Numbered from the stretch's first letter, positions 1 to 7,079 are shown. The stretch: 8,647 bases of DNA from Candidatus Zixiibacteriota bacterium (GCA_023134875.1 JAGLUH010000277.1:1-8647); one strand, 5' to 3'. Notes: generated by a model not told the origin, from the letters alone. Numbers and translations: made by a program.

Positions 1-1
1 C

Positions 2-949
2 GGGCGGGCGGAAGCGGTCATTCCGATTCGTGAGCAGATCACCAAGGAAAGGTACCGCCAGGGTGACCGCGTCCGGGCGCTGATTATCGACGTCCAGAAA
101 CAATCGCGCGGTCCGCAAGTGGTGTTGTCACGTGCAGACGACGGTTTTCTGAAACGCTTGTTCGAGTTGGAAGTGCCGGAAATCTTTGAACGGATTATCG
201 AGATCAAGGCGGTCGCCCGTGAACCGGGGGAACGCGCCAAGGTAGCGGTTTCCTCAGCCGATGCGCGTGTTGATCCGGTAGGCGCCTGTGTCGGGGTTAA
301 AGGAGTCAGGGTACAGGCCATTGTCAGAGAGCTGAACAACGAACGTATCGACATCGTCCCTTATCACACCGACCTGGAGATGTTCGTCAGCCGGTCTCTT
401 GCCCCTGCCAAGGTGCTGCGCATTGAGACCATGCCCGAAGACACTGGCATGACTGTCGTTGTCGAAGATGAACAGCTTTCGCTGGCTATCGGCAAGGGCG
501 GGCAGAACGCCCGTCTCGCTGCCAAGCTGACCGGCTGGAAGGTTAATATTGTCTCCGAAACGGACTTCTTTGATAGAAAACGGGAAGAGGCGGAAGCCAA
601 GGTCGAAATCTCCAGGCTGGCGCATGTCGGCAAAGCCACCATTCAAAAGCTGATTACCGCCGACTACAAGTTTATCCAGGATGTGCTGGAAATTCCTCCT
701 GCCCGCCTAACTGAAATCAGCGGTATTGGACAGAAGAAGGCGGATGCCATCATTGATGCTGCACGGGAACATATGTTTGAGCTGGAGCAGCGGCGCACCG
801 CCGAGGCCGCCATAGCCGATGAGGAAGAAGAAAAGGTGGAGACAGACAAGAAAAAAGAGAAAAGCGCTGCTGATCTTTTTGTGGCTCTTGACGATGACGA
901 GAGTGAAGACCCGGATAACGACAACGAGGAAACGGAAGAGGAAGAGTAG
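2..949 (+). CDS. nusA: Transcription termination/antitermination factor NusA (5' partial)
   Basis: NusA binds RNA polymerase and nascent RNA and modulates pausing, termination and rRNA antitermination. The frame is open from base 2, so the start and roughly the first 130 residues (the RNAP-binding N-terminal domain) lie outside the window; an internal GTG at 119 is not the true start. In numbering from base 2, the visible 315 residues hold the end of the S1 domain (through 'GPQVVLSRADDGF', about 1-50), KH1 with a GVKG loop at 98-101, KH2 with GKGG at 164-167 ('LAIGKGGQNARLAAKLTGW'), a helix-hairpin-helix region at about 208-255 (with 'ISGIGQKKADAIIDAA'), and a strongly acidic tail from about 273 in which about half the residues are Asp or Glu. 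The single HhH region plus acidic tail differs from the two AR repeats of E. coli NusA. The stop is TAG at 947-949. It heads the visible part of the operon and infB follows after 71 nt. Identification is certain; the role of the tail is unknown. Confidence 0.97.
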   Translation, partial: GRAEAVIPIREQITKERYRQGDRVRALIIDVQKQSRGPQVVLSRADDGFLKRLFELEVPEIFERIIEIKAVAREPGERAKVAVSSADARVDPVGACVGVKGVRVQAIVRELNNERIDIVPYHTDLEMFVSRSLAPAKVLRIETMPEDTGMTVVVEDEQLSLAIGKGGQNARLAAKLTGWKVNIVSETDFFDRKREEAEAKVEISRLAHVGKATIQKLITADYKFIQDVLEIPPARLTEISGIGQKKADAIIDAAREHMFELEQRRTAEAAIADEEEEKVETDKKKEKSAADLFVALDDDESEDPDNDNEETEEEE

Positions 950-1020
950 GGCGATGTTGCCACGCCGCTATATAAAGAACATCAGTTTGCCGGCTTCCTC
1001 AAGGGATTGGAGATGTCTGT
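950..1020 (+). other. nusA-infB spacer, no ylxR/ylxQ
   Basis: This 71-nt gap is the longest non-coding stretch in the window. Many bacteria carry ylxR (DUF448) and ylxQ (an L7Ae-type protein) here, and there is no room for either. I see no convincing hairpin. It contains an A/T-rich TATATAAAG (969-977), but no -35-like hexamer lies at a suitable distance, so I do not call a promoter. The only clear element is the infB ribosome binding site at its 3' end. Confidence 0.7.
1009..1012 (+). promoter_or_regulatory. infB ribosome binding site
   Basis: GGAG lies 8 nt before the ATG at 1021. It supports that start, which also gives the standard IF2 N-terminus [13 protein letters not shown]. Its presence means infB can initiate independently of nusA, unlike the coupled genes downstream. 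Confidence 0.75.
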
Positions 1021-3336
1021 ATGGCTAAGAAGCGATTGTACCAGGTAGCAAAGGAGTACCAGGTTTCTTCCGAGGCCATCGTCAAGCTGGCACGCGAACT
1101 CGGGTTTGAGATCAAGTCGCACATGTCTACCGCTACCGAACCGATGCTTGAGGCGATTGCTTCCAAGTTCTCGGAAGAGAAGGCTACGGTAAAGAAGGAA
1201 ATCGATCGTCGCAAGAAATTGCAGCGGGATCGGGATCAACGCGAAGCGGAGAAGAAGAAAAAAGAGAGGGAACAAGCTAAGCCGAAAGAAACAGAGGTCG
1301 TCGAGGAGACGAAGGAGGTTGCGACGGCGTGGGCAAAGTTGGACGAGAAAGCTGGCAAAGAGAAAATCGTTACCAAGGCCAAACAACTAGAACGCAACGC
1401 CAGGCAGGCCACTGAACTGCGCAAAAGAAAGCGCGACCGCAGGAAAAAGAAACGACGACGCGATATCCAGTCCGCCGAGGTCAAGGCGGCGTTTAAAAAA
1501 ACGATGGCCAAGATCGACCTGGGTAAGCGGGTCAGAAAATACAAGCGCAAGCAAAGGGCGGATGGCACTATAGTTGAAGAAGAGAGCAATATCATCCAGG
1601 TTACCGAGTTCATGCCTCTGGCAGAATTGGCCGGCATCATCGGTGTCAAACCGGCGGAACTAATCGCCAAGTGTATGCAACTGGGAATGATGGTAACGAT
1701 CAATCAGCGTCTTGACATGGACACCATTTCCACCCTGGCGCTTGAATATGAGTTGGAAACCGAAGAGGTCAAGGAAATCGGCATCGAGGAAGACGAGGAA
1801 GAAGAACTTGAAGATGAAGACGCCCTGAAACCACGCGCGCCAATCGTCACTATCATGGGGCATGTCGATCACGGTAAGACTTCGCTTCTCGATCATATTC
1901 GTCACACCAACGTCGTTGCCGGCGAGTCGGGCGCCATCACTCAGCATATCGGCGCCTATCAGGTGAGCCTTGCCGGCGGCGAAATTACCTTCCTGGACAC
2001 GCCCGGTCACAAGGCGTTTACCGCCATGCGTGCTCGCGGAGCGCAGGTTACCGATATCGTCGTCCTGGTGGTGGCGGCCGATGATGGCGTCAAACCCCAG
2101 ACTCTGGAAGCCTTGGACCATGCCCGCGCCGCTGCAGTGCCGATAATAGTTGCCGTCAACAAGATCGACAAGCCGGAAGCTAATCCCGACATGGTCAAGC
2201 AGCAACTGGCTAACCATAATCTACTGGCTGAGGATTGGGGCGGCAAAACCATCTTCGTCGAGGTCTCCGCCAAGACGGGGCAGGGGGTCGATAAGCTTCA
2301 GGAGATGATCCTCTTGCAGGCGGAGATTCTGGAACTCAAAGGGAATCCCGAACACTCCCCTCGCGGTGTTGTTGTGGAAGCAAAACTTGATCGCGGCCGT
2401 GGCGTTATCACTACGGTAATTATCCAGAAAGGCACCTTGTGTATCGGCGAACCGATTATTGCCGGTAGCTATCATGGCAAGGTGCGCGCCATGATAAATG
2501 ATCGCGGCGAAAATGTCATGCAGGTACGCCCCGGTGAGCCGGTGCAGGTGATCGGCATGTCCGGTGTGCCGCAGGCGGGCGACTCCTTCCTGGGGGTCGA
2601 AAGCGACAGCGAAGCCCACACCATTGCCGCCCAGCGCCAGCAGATCAAGCGCGAGCATGATCACCGCCAGATGCGGCGCGTGAGTCTGACCAGTATCTAT
2701 GACCAGATCAAGGATGGCATGGTCAGGGAACTGAAGCTGGTGATCAAGGGTGATGTGGACGGCTCGGTGCAGGTGCTGCGCGACTCACTGGAAAAGATCG
2801 GCACCGAAGAAGTCCGGGTCAATGTCATCCATCACGGCGTCGGCGCCATCAATGAATCCGATGTTCTGCTGGCCTCGGCCTCGGATGCCATTGTCATCGG
2901 TTTCCATGTCCGACCCGATACCCGTGCCCGTCAACTGGCGGTCCGGGAAAAAATCGATATACGTCTCTATACCGTCATCTACGAAGTCGAGGATGATCTC
3001 CGCCGCGCCCTCGAGGGTCTGCTCGAACCCGACAAGGAAGAAAGAATTCAGGGAACGGCGGAAGTGAAGGATACTTTTCGGGTGCCTAAGGTCGGCGTTA
3101 TTGCCGGCAGTTCGGTGAAGACGGGAACCATTCATATGGGCGAGTGGGCGCGAGTGCTGCGGGACAATGTCCCTGTTTATACCGGCAAGATATCCTCCCT
3201 GAAACGCTTCAAGGATGACGCTCGGGAAGTGGCCACCGGTCTTGAGTGTGGCATCAAGGTAGAGAACTTCGATGATGTTCATGTCGGTGATATCATCGAG
3301 ACCTTTGAAATCATTGAGGTGGCCCGCAAGCTGTGA
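1021..3336 (+). CDS. infB: Translation initiation factor IF-2
   Basis: IF2 is the GTPase that places fMet-tRNA on the 30S subunit and promotes 50S joining. The 771 residues are within the usual range. Order: IF2-N module (about 1-55); highly charged linker (about 56-188) with 13 basic residues of 14 at 134-147; second IF2-N module (about 190-245) with '[15 protein letters not shown]', typical of FCB-group IF2; acidic stretch (252-267); G domain with G1 GHVDHGKT (280-287), switch I GAITQHIG (304-311), G3 DTPGH (326-330), G4 NKID (380-383) and G5 SAK (416-418); beta-barrel domain II; domain III (C1, '[12 protein letters not shown]'); and the fMet-tRNA-binding C2 domain ending '[14 protein letters not shown]'. 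All GTPase motifs are intact. Small oddities are Ala305 where GGITQH is usual, and Ser697 where a Cys is common in C2, while Cys743 of the ECG motif is kept. A seven-A run lies in the linker codons. The DUF503 gene follows 6 nt after the stop. Confidence 0.99.
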   Translation: MAKKRLYQVAKEYQVSSEAIVKLARELGFEIKSHMSTATEPMLEAIASKFSEEKATVKKEIDRRKKLQRDRDQREAEKKKKEREQAKPKETEVVEETKEVATAWAKLDEKAGKEKIVTKAKQLERNARQATELRKRKRDRRKKKRRRDIQSAEVKAAFKKTMAKIDLGKRVRKYKRKQRADGTIVEEESNIIQVTEFMPLAELAGIIGVKPAELIAKCMQLGMMVTINQRLDMDTISTLALEYELETEEVKEIGIEEDEEEELEDEDALKPRAPIVTIMGHVDHGKTSLLDHIRHTNVVAGESGAITQHIGAYQVSLAGGEITFLDTPGHKAFTAMRARGAQVTDIVVLVVAADDGVKPQTLEALDHARAAAVPIIVAVNKIDKPEANPDMVKQQLANHNLLAEDWGGKTIFVEVSAKTGQGVDKLQEMILLQAEILELKGNPEHSPRGVVVEAKLDRGRGVITTVIIQKGTLCIGEPIIAGSYHGKVRAMINDRGENVMQVRPGEPVQVIGMSGVPQAGDSFLGVESDSEAHTIAAQRQQIKREHDHRQMRRVSLTSIYDQIKDGMVRELKLVIKGDVDGSVQVLRDSLEKIGTEEVRVNVIHHGVGAINESDVLLASASDAIVIGFHVRPDTRARQLAVREKIDIRLYTVIYEVEDDLRRALEGLLEPDKEERIQGTAEVKDTFRVPKVGVIAGSSVKTGTIHMGEWARVLRDNVPVYTGKISSLKRFKDDAREVATGLECGIKVENFDDVHVGDIIETFEIIEVARKL

Positions 3337-3342
3337 ATCTAA

Positions 3343-3624
3343 ATGCAATTGGCAACTCTTACGATCAGGCTCCAGATTCCCCAGTCGCGGTCACTCAAAT
3401 CCAAGCGGCAGGTTATCAGCGGGATCAAGGATAGATTGAAAAACAAATTCAATATCTCCATCGCCGAAGTGGCTGACAACGATCTGTGGCAGGTGGCGAC
3501 CCTGGGTATCGCCGTGGTGGCCAATCAACGGCGTTTCCTTGACCAGGTGCTCGACCAGGTGGAGAACTATATCGCCTCCCGACCGGAAGTGGTAATCCTT
3601 GACTCCGAGAAGGTTTACTACTAG
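3343..3624 (+). CDS. ylxP: DUF503 family protein (YlxP-like)
   Basis: A 93-residue protein of the DUF503 family, a small cytosolic protein habitually encoded between infB and rbfA. In some bacteria the family has been linked to ribosome biogenesis, but its biochemical role is not well established. Family hallmarks are visible: an N-terminal strand ending in a basic 'SRSLKSKRQVI' stretch (about 15-25), 'NISIAEVADNDLWQVATLG' (about 37-55) with the typical SxAExxxxDxWQ pattern, and a C-terminal helix before 'VVILDSEKVYY'. The length matches the family. The ATG lies 6 nt after the infB stop with no good Shine-Dalgarno at normal spacing (the nearest purine-rich GAGGTGG is about 20 nt upstream, inside infB), so translation probably depends on ribosomes finishing infB. 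Its stop overlaps the rbfA start by one base. Confidence 0.93.
   Translation: MQLATLTIRLQIPQSRSLKSKRQVISGIKDRLKNKFNISIAEVADNDLWQVATLGIAVVANQRRFLDQVLDQVENYIASRPEVVILDSEKVYY
3607..3613 (+). promoter_or_regulatory. rbfA ribosome binding site (supports GTG start)
   Basis: GAGAAGG inside the end of the DUF503 gene lies 10 nt before the GTG at 3624. It supports this non-ATG start, which also gives a standard RbfA N-terminus. Confidence 0.6.
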
Positions 3625-3992
3625 TGGCGGCGGTCAGAAGACAGGATCGTCTGCGAGACGAGATCAAGAAGGCAGTGTCCGAAATCATTCAGACCAGGAT
3701 GAAGGACCCACATATCGGTTTTGTTACGGTGACAGACGTGGAGCTTACCAAAGACCTGCAATTCGCCAAGGTGTTTTACTCCGTCTATGGCGACACTACC
3801 TCCCAGCGGGAAACCAACCGATCGCTACAGAAAGCCAGAGGCTTCATTCAGAGTGAACTGGGACAGCGTATTCGCGTGCGCAAACTACCGACTCTTCAAT
3901 TCGAGATTGACCACTCCGCAGAACGGGGCATGAGGATTCAAGAACTGCTCAACCAGATCGAGAAAGAAGATGACAACAGCAGGCAAGATTGA
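3624..3992 (+). CDS. rbfA: 30S ribosome-binding factor RbfA
   Basis: RbfA binds immature 30S subunits near helix 1 of 16S rRNA and helps late maturation, notably during cold adaptation. The 122-residue length is normal. The sequence follows the RbfA KH-like fold: 'RRQDRLRDEIKKAVSEII' (helix 1), 'DPHIGFVTVTDVELTKDLQ' (strands, about 28-46), the AxG kink within 'KARGFIQSELGQRIRVRKLP' (about 70-89), and 'FEIDHSAERGMRIQELLNQI', the usual C-terminal 'DxSxERGxRIxELL' signature. I chose the GTG at 3624, where TAG and GTG share a base (TAGTG), because it gives the correct N-terminus and has a nearby ribosome binding site. The last 23 bases overlap the next gene. Confidence 0.97.
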   Translation: MAAVRRQDRLRDEIKKAVSEIIQTRMKDPHIGFVTVTDVELTKDLQFAKVFYSVYGDTTSQRETNRSLQKARGFIQSELGQRIRVRKLPTLQFEIDHSAERGMRIQELLNQIEKEDDNSRQD

Positions 3993-4953
3993 AAAGCAGA
4001 TTATTGAGCGCCTGCGGCAGGGTGGCAGGGTGCTAATGGCGTCGCACGTAAATCCCGACGGCGACTCGATCGGTTCGCAGTTAGCTCTCTATGATCTCTG
4101 CCGAGCGCTGGGAGCGCAGCCGCTGATTGTCAACCATGATCCGGTTGGGAAGCGCTACCGCTTTCTCGCCAAGTATGATCTCCTGCAGGTGTACGACAGC
4201 GAAACTGATTACGGCGACTTCGATCTGGCGATTCCCCTGGAAGCAACCACGCTTGAACGCATCGGCGACCCGTGCCGGTTACTGCGCGACAGTGGCGACA
4301 TCATCAATATCGACCATCATCCCGGCAACACAGGCTACGGACGATTCAACTATGTCGATGAATCAGTCGCTGCTGCTGGTGTACTTGTCTATCGTCTCTT
4401 TACCGCAGCAAATGTATCTTTATCGCTTGATAATGCGATGGAGTTGCTGATGGCGATAATGACCGATACCGGTCGTTTCTGTTTCTCCAACACTAATGCC
4501 GAATCAATGCGTATCGCCGCCGCGCTGATTGAGAAAGGCGCCAATCCGAAAACCATCAATAACGCCCTTTATCAAAATTTCTCCGAAGACCAGGTACGGC
4601 TGATGGGCGAGCTGACCGCCGGCATGGAATTGCACCACCAGGGCAACACCTGCCTTCTGGTGTGTGACCGCTCCCTTTGCGACAAGTATGCCGATGATGC
4701 GGCCGATATGGAAGGTCTGGTCAATTACTCACTCTATACCGCGGGGGTCCGTGTCGGTGTGCTGCTGCGTGAATTGAGCGACCGGATGATAAAAGTCTCG
4801 CTGCGTTCGCGGGACACTTTCGATGTAGCCGCCCTGGCACGCATCTATGGCGGTGGCGGTCACCGCAATGCCGCCGGCTGCTATCTTGAGGAACCGCTTG
4901 CCAAGGCGAAAATGACGCTGCTGAAGCAAATCGAACGAGGGTTGCCGGTATGA
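3970..4953 (+). CDS. nrnA: DHH/DHHA1 phosphoesterase, NrnA-like oligoribonuclease / pAp phosphatase
   Basis: Predicted Mn-dependent phosphoesterase of the NrnA group, which degrades 2-5 nt RNAs and in many members dephosphorylates 3'-phosphoadenosine 5'-phosphate. The 327 residues match the family. DHH domain: motif I 'SHVNPDGDSIGS' (His26, Asp30, Asp32), motif III DHH (115-117), motif IV 'MTDTGRF' (Asp166). The C-terminal DHHA1 domain ends with the substrate-binding 'YGGGGHRNAAGC' (293-304). Motif II reads 'AIPLEATTLERIG' with Glu91 where most relatives have a metal-binding Asp; everything else is intact, so I infer an active or slightly altered enzyme rather than a dead one. The ATG at 3970 overlaps rbfA by 23 nt and follows an A/G-rich GAGAAAGAAG. 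The next in-frame candidates fall too close to motif I. The stop overlaps the truB start (ATGA). Position beside pnp fits a nano-RNA role; the exact substrate is not shown by sequence. Confidence 0.93.
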   Translation: MTTAGKIEKQIIERLRQGGRVLMASHVNPDGDSIGSQLALYDLCRALGAQPLIVNHDPVGKRYRFLAKYDLLQVYDSETDYGDFDLAIPLEATTLERIGDPCRLLRDSGDIINIDHHPGNTGYGRFNYVDESVAAAGVLVYRLFTAANVSLSLDNAMELLMAIMTDTGRFCFSNTNAESMRIAAALIEKGANPKTINNALYQNFSEDQVRLMGELTAGMELHHQGNTCLLVCDRSLCDKYADDAADMEGLVNYSLYTAGVRVGVLLRELSDRMIKVSLRSRDTFDVAALARIYGGGGHRNAAGCYLEEPLAKAKMTLLKQIERGLPV

Positions 4954-5870
4954 ATGGCTTCCTCTTGATTGACAAACCGAGCGGCATCACTTCCTTTGCG
5001 GTGGTCAGGCAGGTACGCGACATCCTCAAAGTGAAAAAAGTCGGCCATTGCGGCACCCTTGACCCCCTGGCCACCGGCTTGTTGATCATTTGCCTCGATC
5101 GCGCCACCAAGCTGGCTCAACTGGTTATCGATCAGTCGAAGAGTTACCTGGCGGAAGTGATGCTGGGCTGGCGCTCCGATACCTATGACCGTGATGGCAA
5201 GCTGACGGAAGTAAAGACAACCGATTCGATCAGTGAAAGGGAAGTACGAGCCGCTCTCGATCGTTTTCGGGGTGTTATCAGGCAACGTCCTCCCATCTAT
5301 TCAGCGATCAAACATCAGGGTAAGCCGCTCTATAAGTATGCGCGCGATAATATCGTGGTTGAAACCGAAGAGAGAGAAGTAACAATAGAAGCGCTGGAGT
5401 TGGTGGACTATGCGCCACCCGCCATCACCTTGGAGGTGAGCTGCTCGAAGGGTACTTACATCCGCAGCCTGGCTCACGATCTGGGAGAGCTGCTCGGCTG
5501 CGGCGCTTATGTCAACTCTCTTCGCCGTACGCATATTGGCCGGTTCACTTGCGAGGAAGCAATCACACTTGAGACGTTGGCAAAGCTAATGGCGCTGGGG
5601 CAGGTTGATGATGCTCTGATGACGATGGATGATGTGCTGACTTTGCCGTCAGTTTTTCTCACCACAGAGAGGGCGGCTCGTGTCAAGAGCGGTATCGACA
5701 TTCGTTCCGCTGACATCCTGCGTACCGATGTCTCTTTTCCGGAAAGCCAGGTAGTGGCGATTCGCAGTGACACCGGCCAACTACTGGCGCTGGGTCGCTC
5801 ATTGTATGCCGCCGAGCGATTTGCCGAAATGGGGACGCAGCGGGTAGTTGAGTATATCCGGGTGATCTGA
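4950..5870 (+). CDS. truB: tRNA pseudouridine-55 synthase TruB
   Basis: TruB converts U55 in the T loop of tRNAs to pseudouridine and also acts as a tRNA-folding chaperone. The 306 residues match family length. Visible motifs: N-terminal 'GFLLIDKPSGITSF' (3-16); the catalytic loop 'GHCGTLDPLATGLL' with nucleophile Asp38 (the usual GHTGTLDP or GHAGTLDP has Cys here); 'RQRPPIYSAIKHQGKPLYKYAR', the conserved PPxxSAxKxxGxxxYxxAR block; and 'CSKGTYIRSLAHDLGE', the KGTYIR(S/T)L motif. The last 75 or so residues, after the catalytic domain, fit the PUA-like C-terminal region and are less conserved. The ATG at 4950 overlaps the preceding stop as ATGA and is preceded by GAGGG (4937-4941) 8 nt upstream. 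ribF starts immediately after the stop with no gap. Confidence 0.98.
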   Translation: MNGFLLIDKPSGITSFAVVRQVRDILKVKKVGHCGTLDPLATGLLIICLDRATKLAQLVIDQSKSYLAEVMLGWRSDTYDRDGKLTEVKTTDSISEREVRAALDRFRGVIRQRPPIYSAIKHQGKPLYKYARDNIVVETEEREVTIEALELVDYAPPAITLEVSCSKGTYIRSLAHDLGELLGCGAYVNSLRRTHIGRFTCEEAITLETLAKLMALGQVDDALMTMDDVLTLPSVFLTTERAARVKSGIDIRSADILRTDVSFPESQVVAIRSDTGQLLALGRSLYAAERFAEMGTQRVVEYIRVI

Positions 5871-6791
5871 ATGAAAGTAATAACCGACATAGACGAGGCA
5901 GCCCGCTTCTGCGCCGGCGGATCAGCAGTAACCATCGGCACTTTTGACGGTGTTCACATCGCCCACGCTACCCTGATTGATAATCTGGTAAAAGACGCGC
6001 GCAGGGCCGCCCTCAAGTCGGTGCTGATTACTTTCTACCCTCACCCGAAACAGGTGGTAGCGCCCGATGAAGCTCCCCAGCTTCTTTCAGTCAGGGAGGA
6101 GAAACTCGAGCTGTTACAGAACCGGGGCCTCGATGCGGTTTTTTTCATCAGCTTTGACCAACAGATCGCCCATGTTACCGCCCCTCAATTCCTGGAGGAG
6201 TACCTGGTGGGGAAGTTCTCAGTGAAGAAACTGGTGGTCGGCTACAATCATGCTTTTGGCTACCGACGGGAAGGCACTGCCGATTTTATGAAGGATAACG
6301 CGCAGCGATACGGCTATGAGTTTTCCCTGACTGAGCCGATCATTCTGGAAGGCGAGCCGGTGCACAGTTCGAGAATCCGCCACGAAATCCGTCACGGCGA
6401 TTTCGATCTGTCCCTCCGGATGCTGGGACATGATTTCATCATTACCGGCACGGTGGTTCGCGGTAAAGGTCTGGGTCAACAATTAGGTTTTCCTACTATT
6501 AATCTAAAAGTACCGCCGGAGAAACTGGTTCCCCCCACCGGTGTCTATGCCGCCTACGTCGACAGCAGTTCCGATCGATATTATGGTATGATGTATGTCG
6601 GTGAGACGCTGCAGGAATACGCCCTGGAGGTAAATCTTTTCGATTTCAACAATGAACTCTACAATAAACAAGTTAAGGTCTGCCCCACTCGGTTTATCCG
6701 CCGGTCGATCCGGTTTGACAATCACCGGGAACTGGTCAGCCAGATCAAACGTGATGAAAAGAATATAAGAGATGTTTTCCATTTGGATTAA
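5871..6791 (+). CDS. ribF: Bifunctional riboflavin kinase / FMN adenylyltransferase RibF
   Basis: RibF phosphorylates riboflavin to FMN (C-terminal kinase) and adenylates FMN to FAD (N-terminal nucleotidyltransferase). The 306 residues are normal. N-terminal domain: 'TIGTFDGVHIAH' (21-32), where the usual HxGH is HIAH; 'VVGYNHAFGYRREG' (122-135), where FRFG or HRFG is usual; and the 'SSRIR' motif (166-170) of adenylyltransferases. The kinase domain begins near 188 with 'GTVVRGKGLGQQLGFPTINL'; Thr209 and Asn211 match the PTxN motif. Glu253 in 'ALEVNLFDFNNELYNK' matches the catalytic Glu. The block that normally reads NIGxRPTF is replaced by a shorter 'MMYVGETLQEY' (240-250). The ATG at 5871 abuts the truB stop, with GGGTGA (5860-5865) as ribosome binding site. 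The TAA stop overlaps the rpsO Shine-Dalgarno. Family assignment is firm; the deviations are real in the sequence, their effect is unknown. Confidence 0.96.
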   Translation: MKVITDIDEAARFCAGGSAVTIGTFDGVHIAHATLIDNLVKDARRAALKSVLITFYPHPKQVVAPDEAPQLLSVREEKLELLQNRGLDAVFFISFDQQIAHVTAPQFLEEYLVGKFSVKKLVVGYNHAFGYRREGTADFMKDNAQRYGYEFSLTEPIILEGEPVHSSRIRHEIRHGDFDLSLRMLGHDFIITGTVVRGKGLGQQLGFPTINLKVPPEKLVPPTGVYAAYVDSSSDRYYGMMYVGETLQEYALEVNLFDFNNELYNKQVKVCPTRFIRRSIRFDNHRELVSQIKRDEKNIRDVFHLD

Positions 6792-6795
6792 GGAG
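6790..6795 (+). promoter_or_regulatory. rpsO Shine-Dalgarno (decides GTG start)
   Basis: AAGGAG, the strongest ribosome binding site in the window, overlaps the TAA stop of ribF and sits 9 nt before the GTG at 6805. It fixes that start; the nearby TTG at 6798 is out of frame. Strong initiation fits a ribosomal protein needed in larger amounts than its upstream neighbours. Confidence 0.85.
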
Positions 6796-6804
6796 TATTG
6801 ACAA

Positions 6805-7074
6805 GTGCCACTATCAGAAGAGAAAAAGAAGGATATCATCGATCATTTCCGCTTGCACGACAAGGATACCGGTTCACCGGAAGTCCAGATAGCCTTGTTG
6901 ACGCAACGGATCAATGAATTGACGCTGCACATGAAGCAGCACAAGAAAGACCTGCACTCCCGCCATGGTCTTTTGAAAATGGTCGGCAAAAGAAGAAGGC
7001 TGCTGATCTATTTGAGGAATCGGGATATCGAGAGCTATCGTAATCTCATTCAACAATTGGAGCTGCGCCGCTAA
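6805..7074 (+). CDS. rpsO: 30S ribosomal protein S15
   Basis: S15 is a primary 16S rRNA binder that organises the three-way junction of the central domain and forms an intersubunit bridge. The 89 residues equal the family length. The whole signature is present: '[16 protein letters not shown]' (21-36), His42, His46, Asp49 and Ser52 in '[20 protein letters not shown]' (the rRNA-contacting H-H-D-S set), and '[11 protein letters not shown]' (61-71). The start is GTG, giving [12 protein letters not shown]. No pseudoknot-type autoregulatory leader can be placed outside coding sequence, since only 13 nt separate it from ribF. pnp follows after 17 nt. Confidence 0.99.
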   Translation: MPLSEEKKKDIIDHFRLHDKDTGSPEVQIALLTQRINELTLHMKQHKKDLHSRHGLLKMVGKRRRLLIYLRNRDIESYRNLIQQLELRR

Positions 7075-7079
7075 AGAAC

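Noticed and set aside
119..121. GTG at 119 as the start of nusA
   Set aside because: The frame is open back to base 2 and the upstream codons encode the conserved S1 domain, so the gene begins outside the window.
957..977. Possible promoter (TTGCCA and TATATAAAG) in the nusA-infB spacer
   Set aside because: The two elements are only about 8 nt apart, far from the 16-18 nt expected, and no other -35-like hexamer lies at the right distance.
819..1028. Plus-strand open frame over the nusA end and the spacer, encoding a very basic peptide
   Set aside because: It is a frame-shifted reading of the acidic tail codons (GAA/GAG read as AAG/AGA), runs into infB, and has no recognisable family.
1504..1506. 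Internal ATG in infB as a start for a short IF2 isoform
   Set aside because: It is in frame and just before the second IF2-N module, but no Shine-Dalgarno lies at normal spacing (only GGCGG about 15 nt upstream).
1660..2217. Minus-strand open frames opposite the IF2 G domain and other parts of infB
   Set aside because: Typical antisense shadows of a GC-moderate conserved gene; no ribosome binding site or family similarity.
6139..6145. Run of seven T in ribF as a possible terminator tail or slippery site
   Set aside because: It encodes conserved hydrophobic residues (Val-Phe-Phe), and no GC-rich hairpin precedes it.
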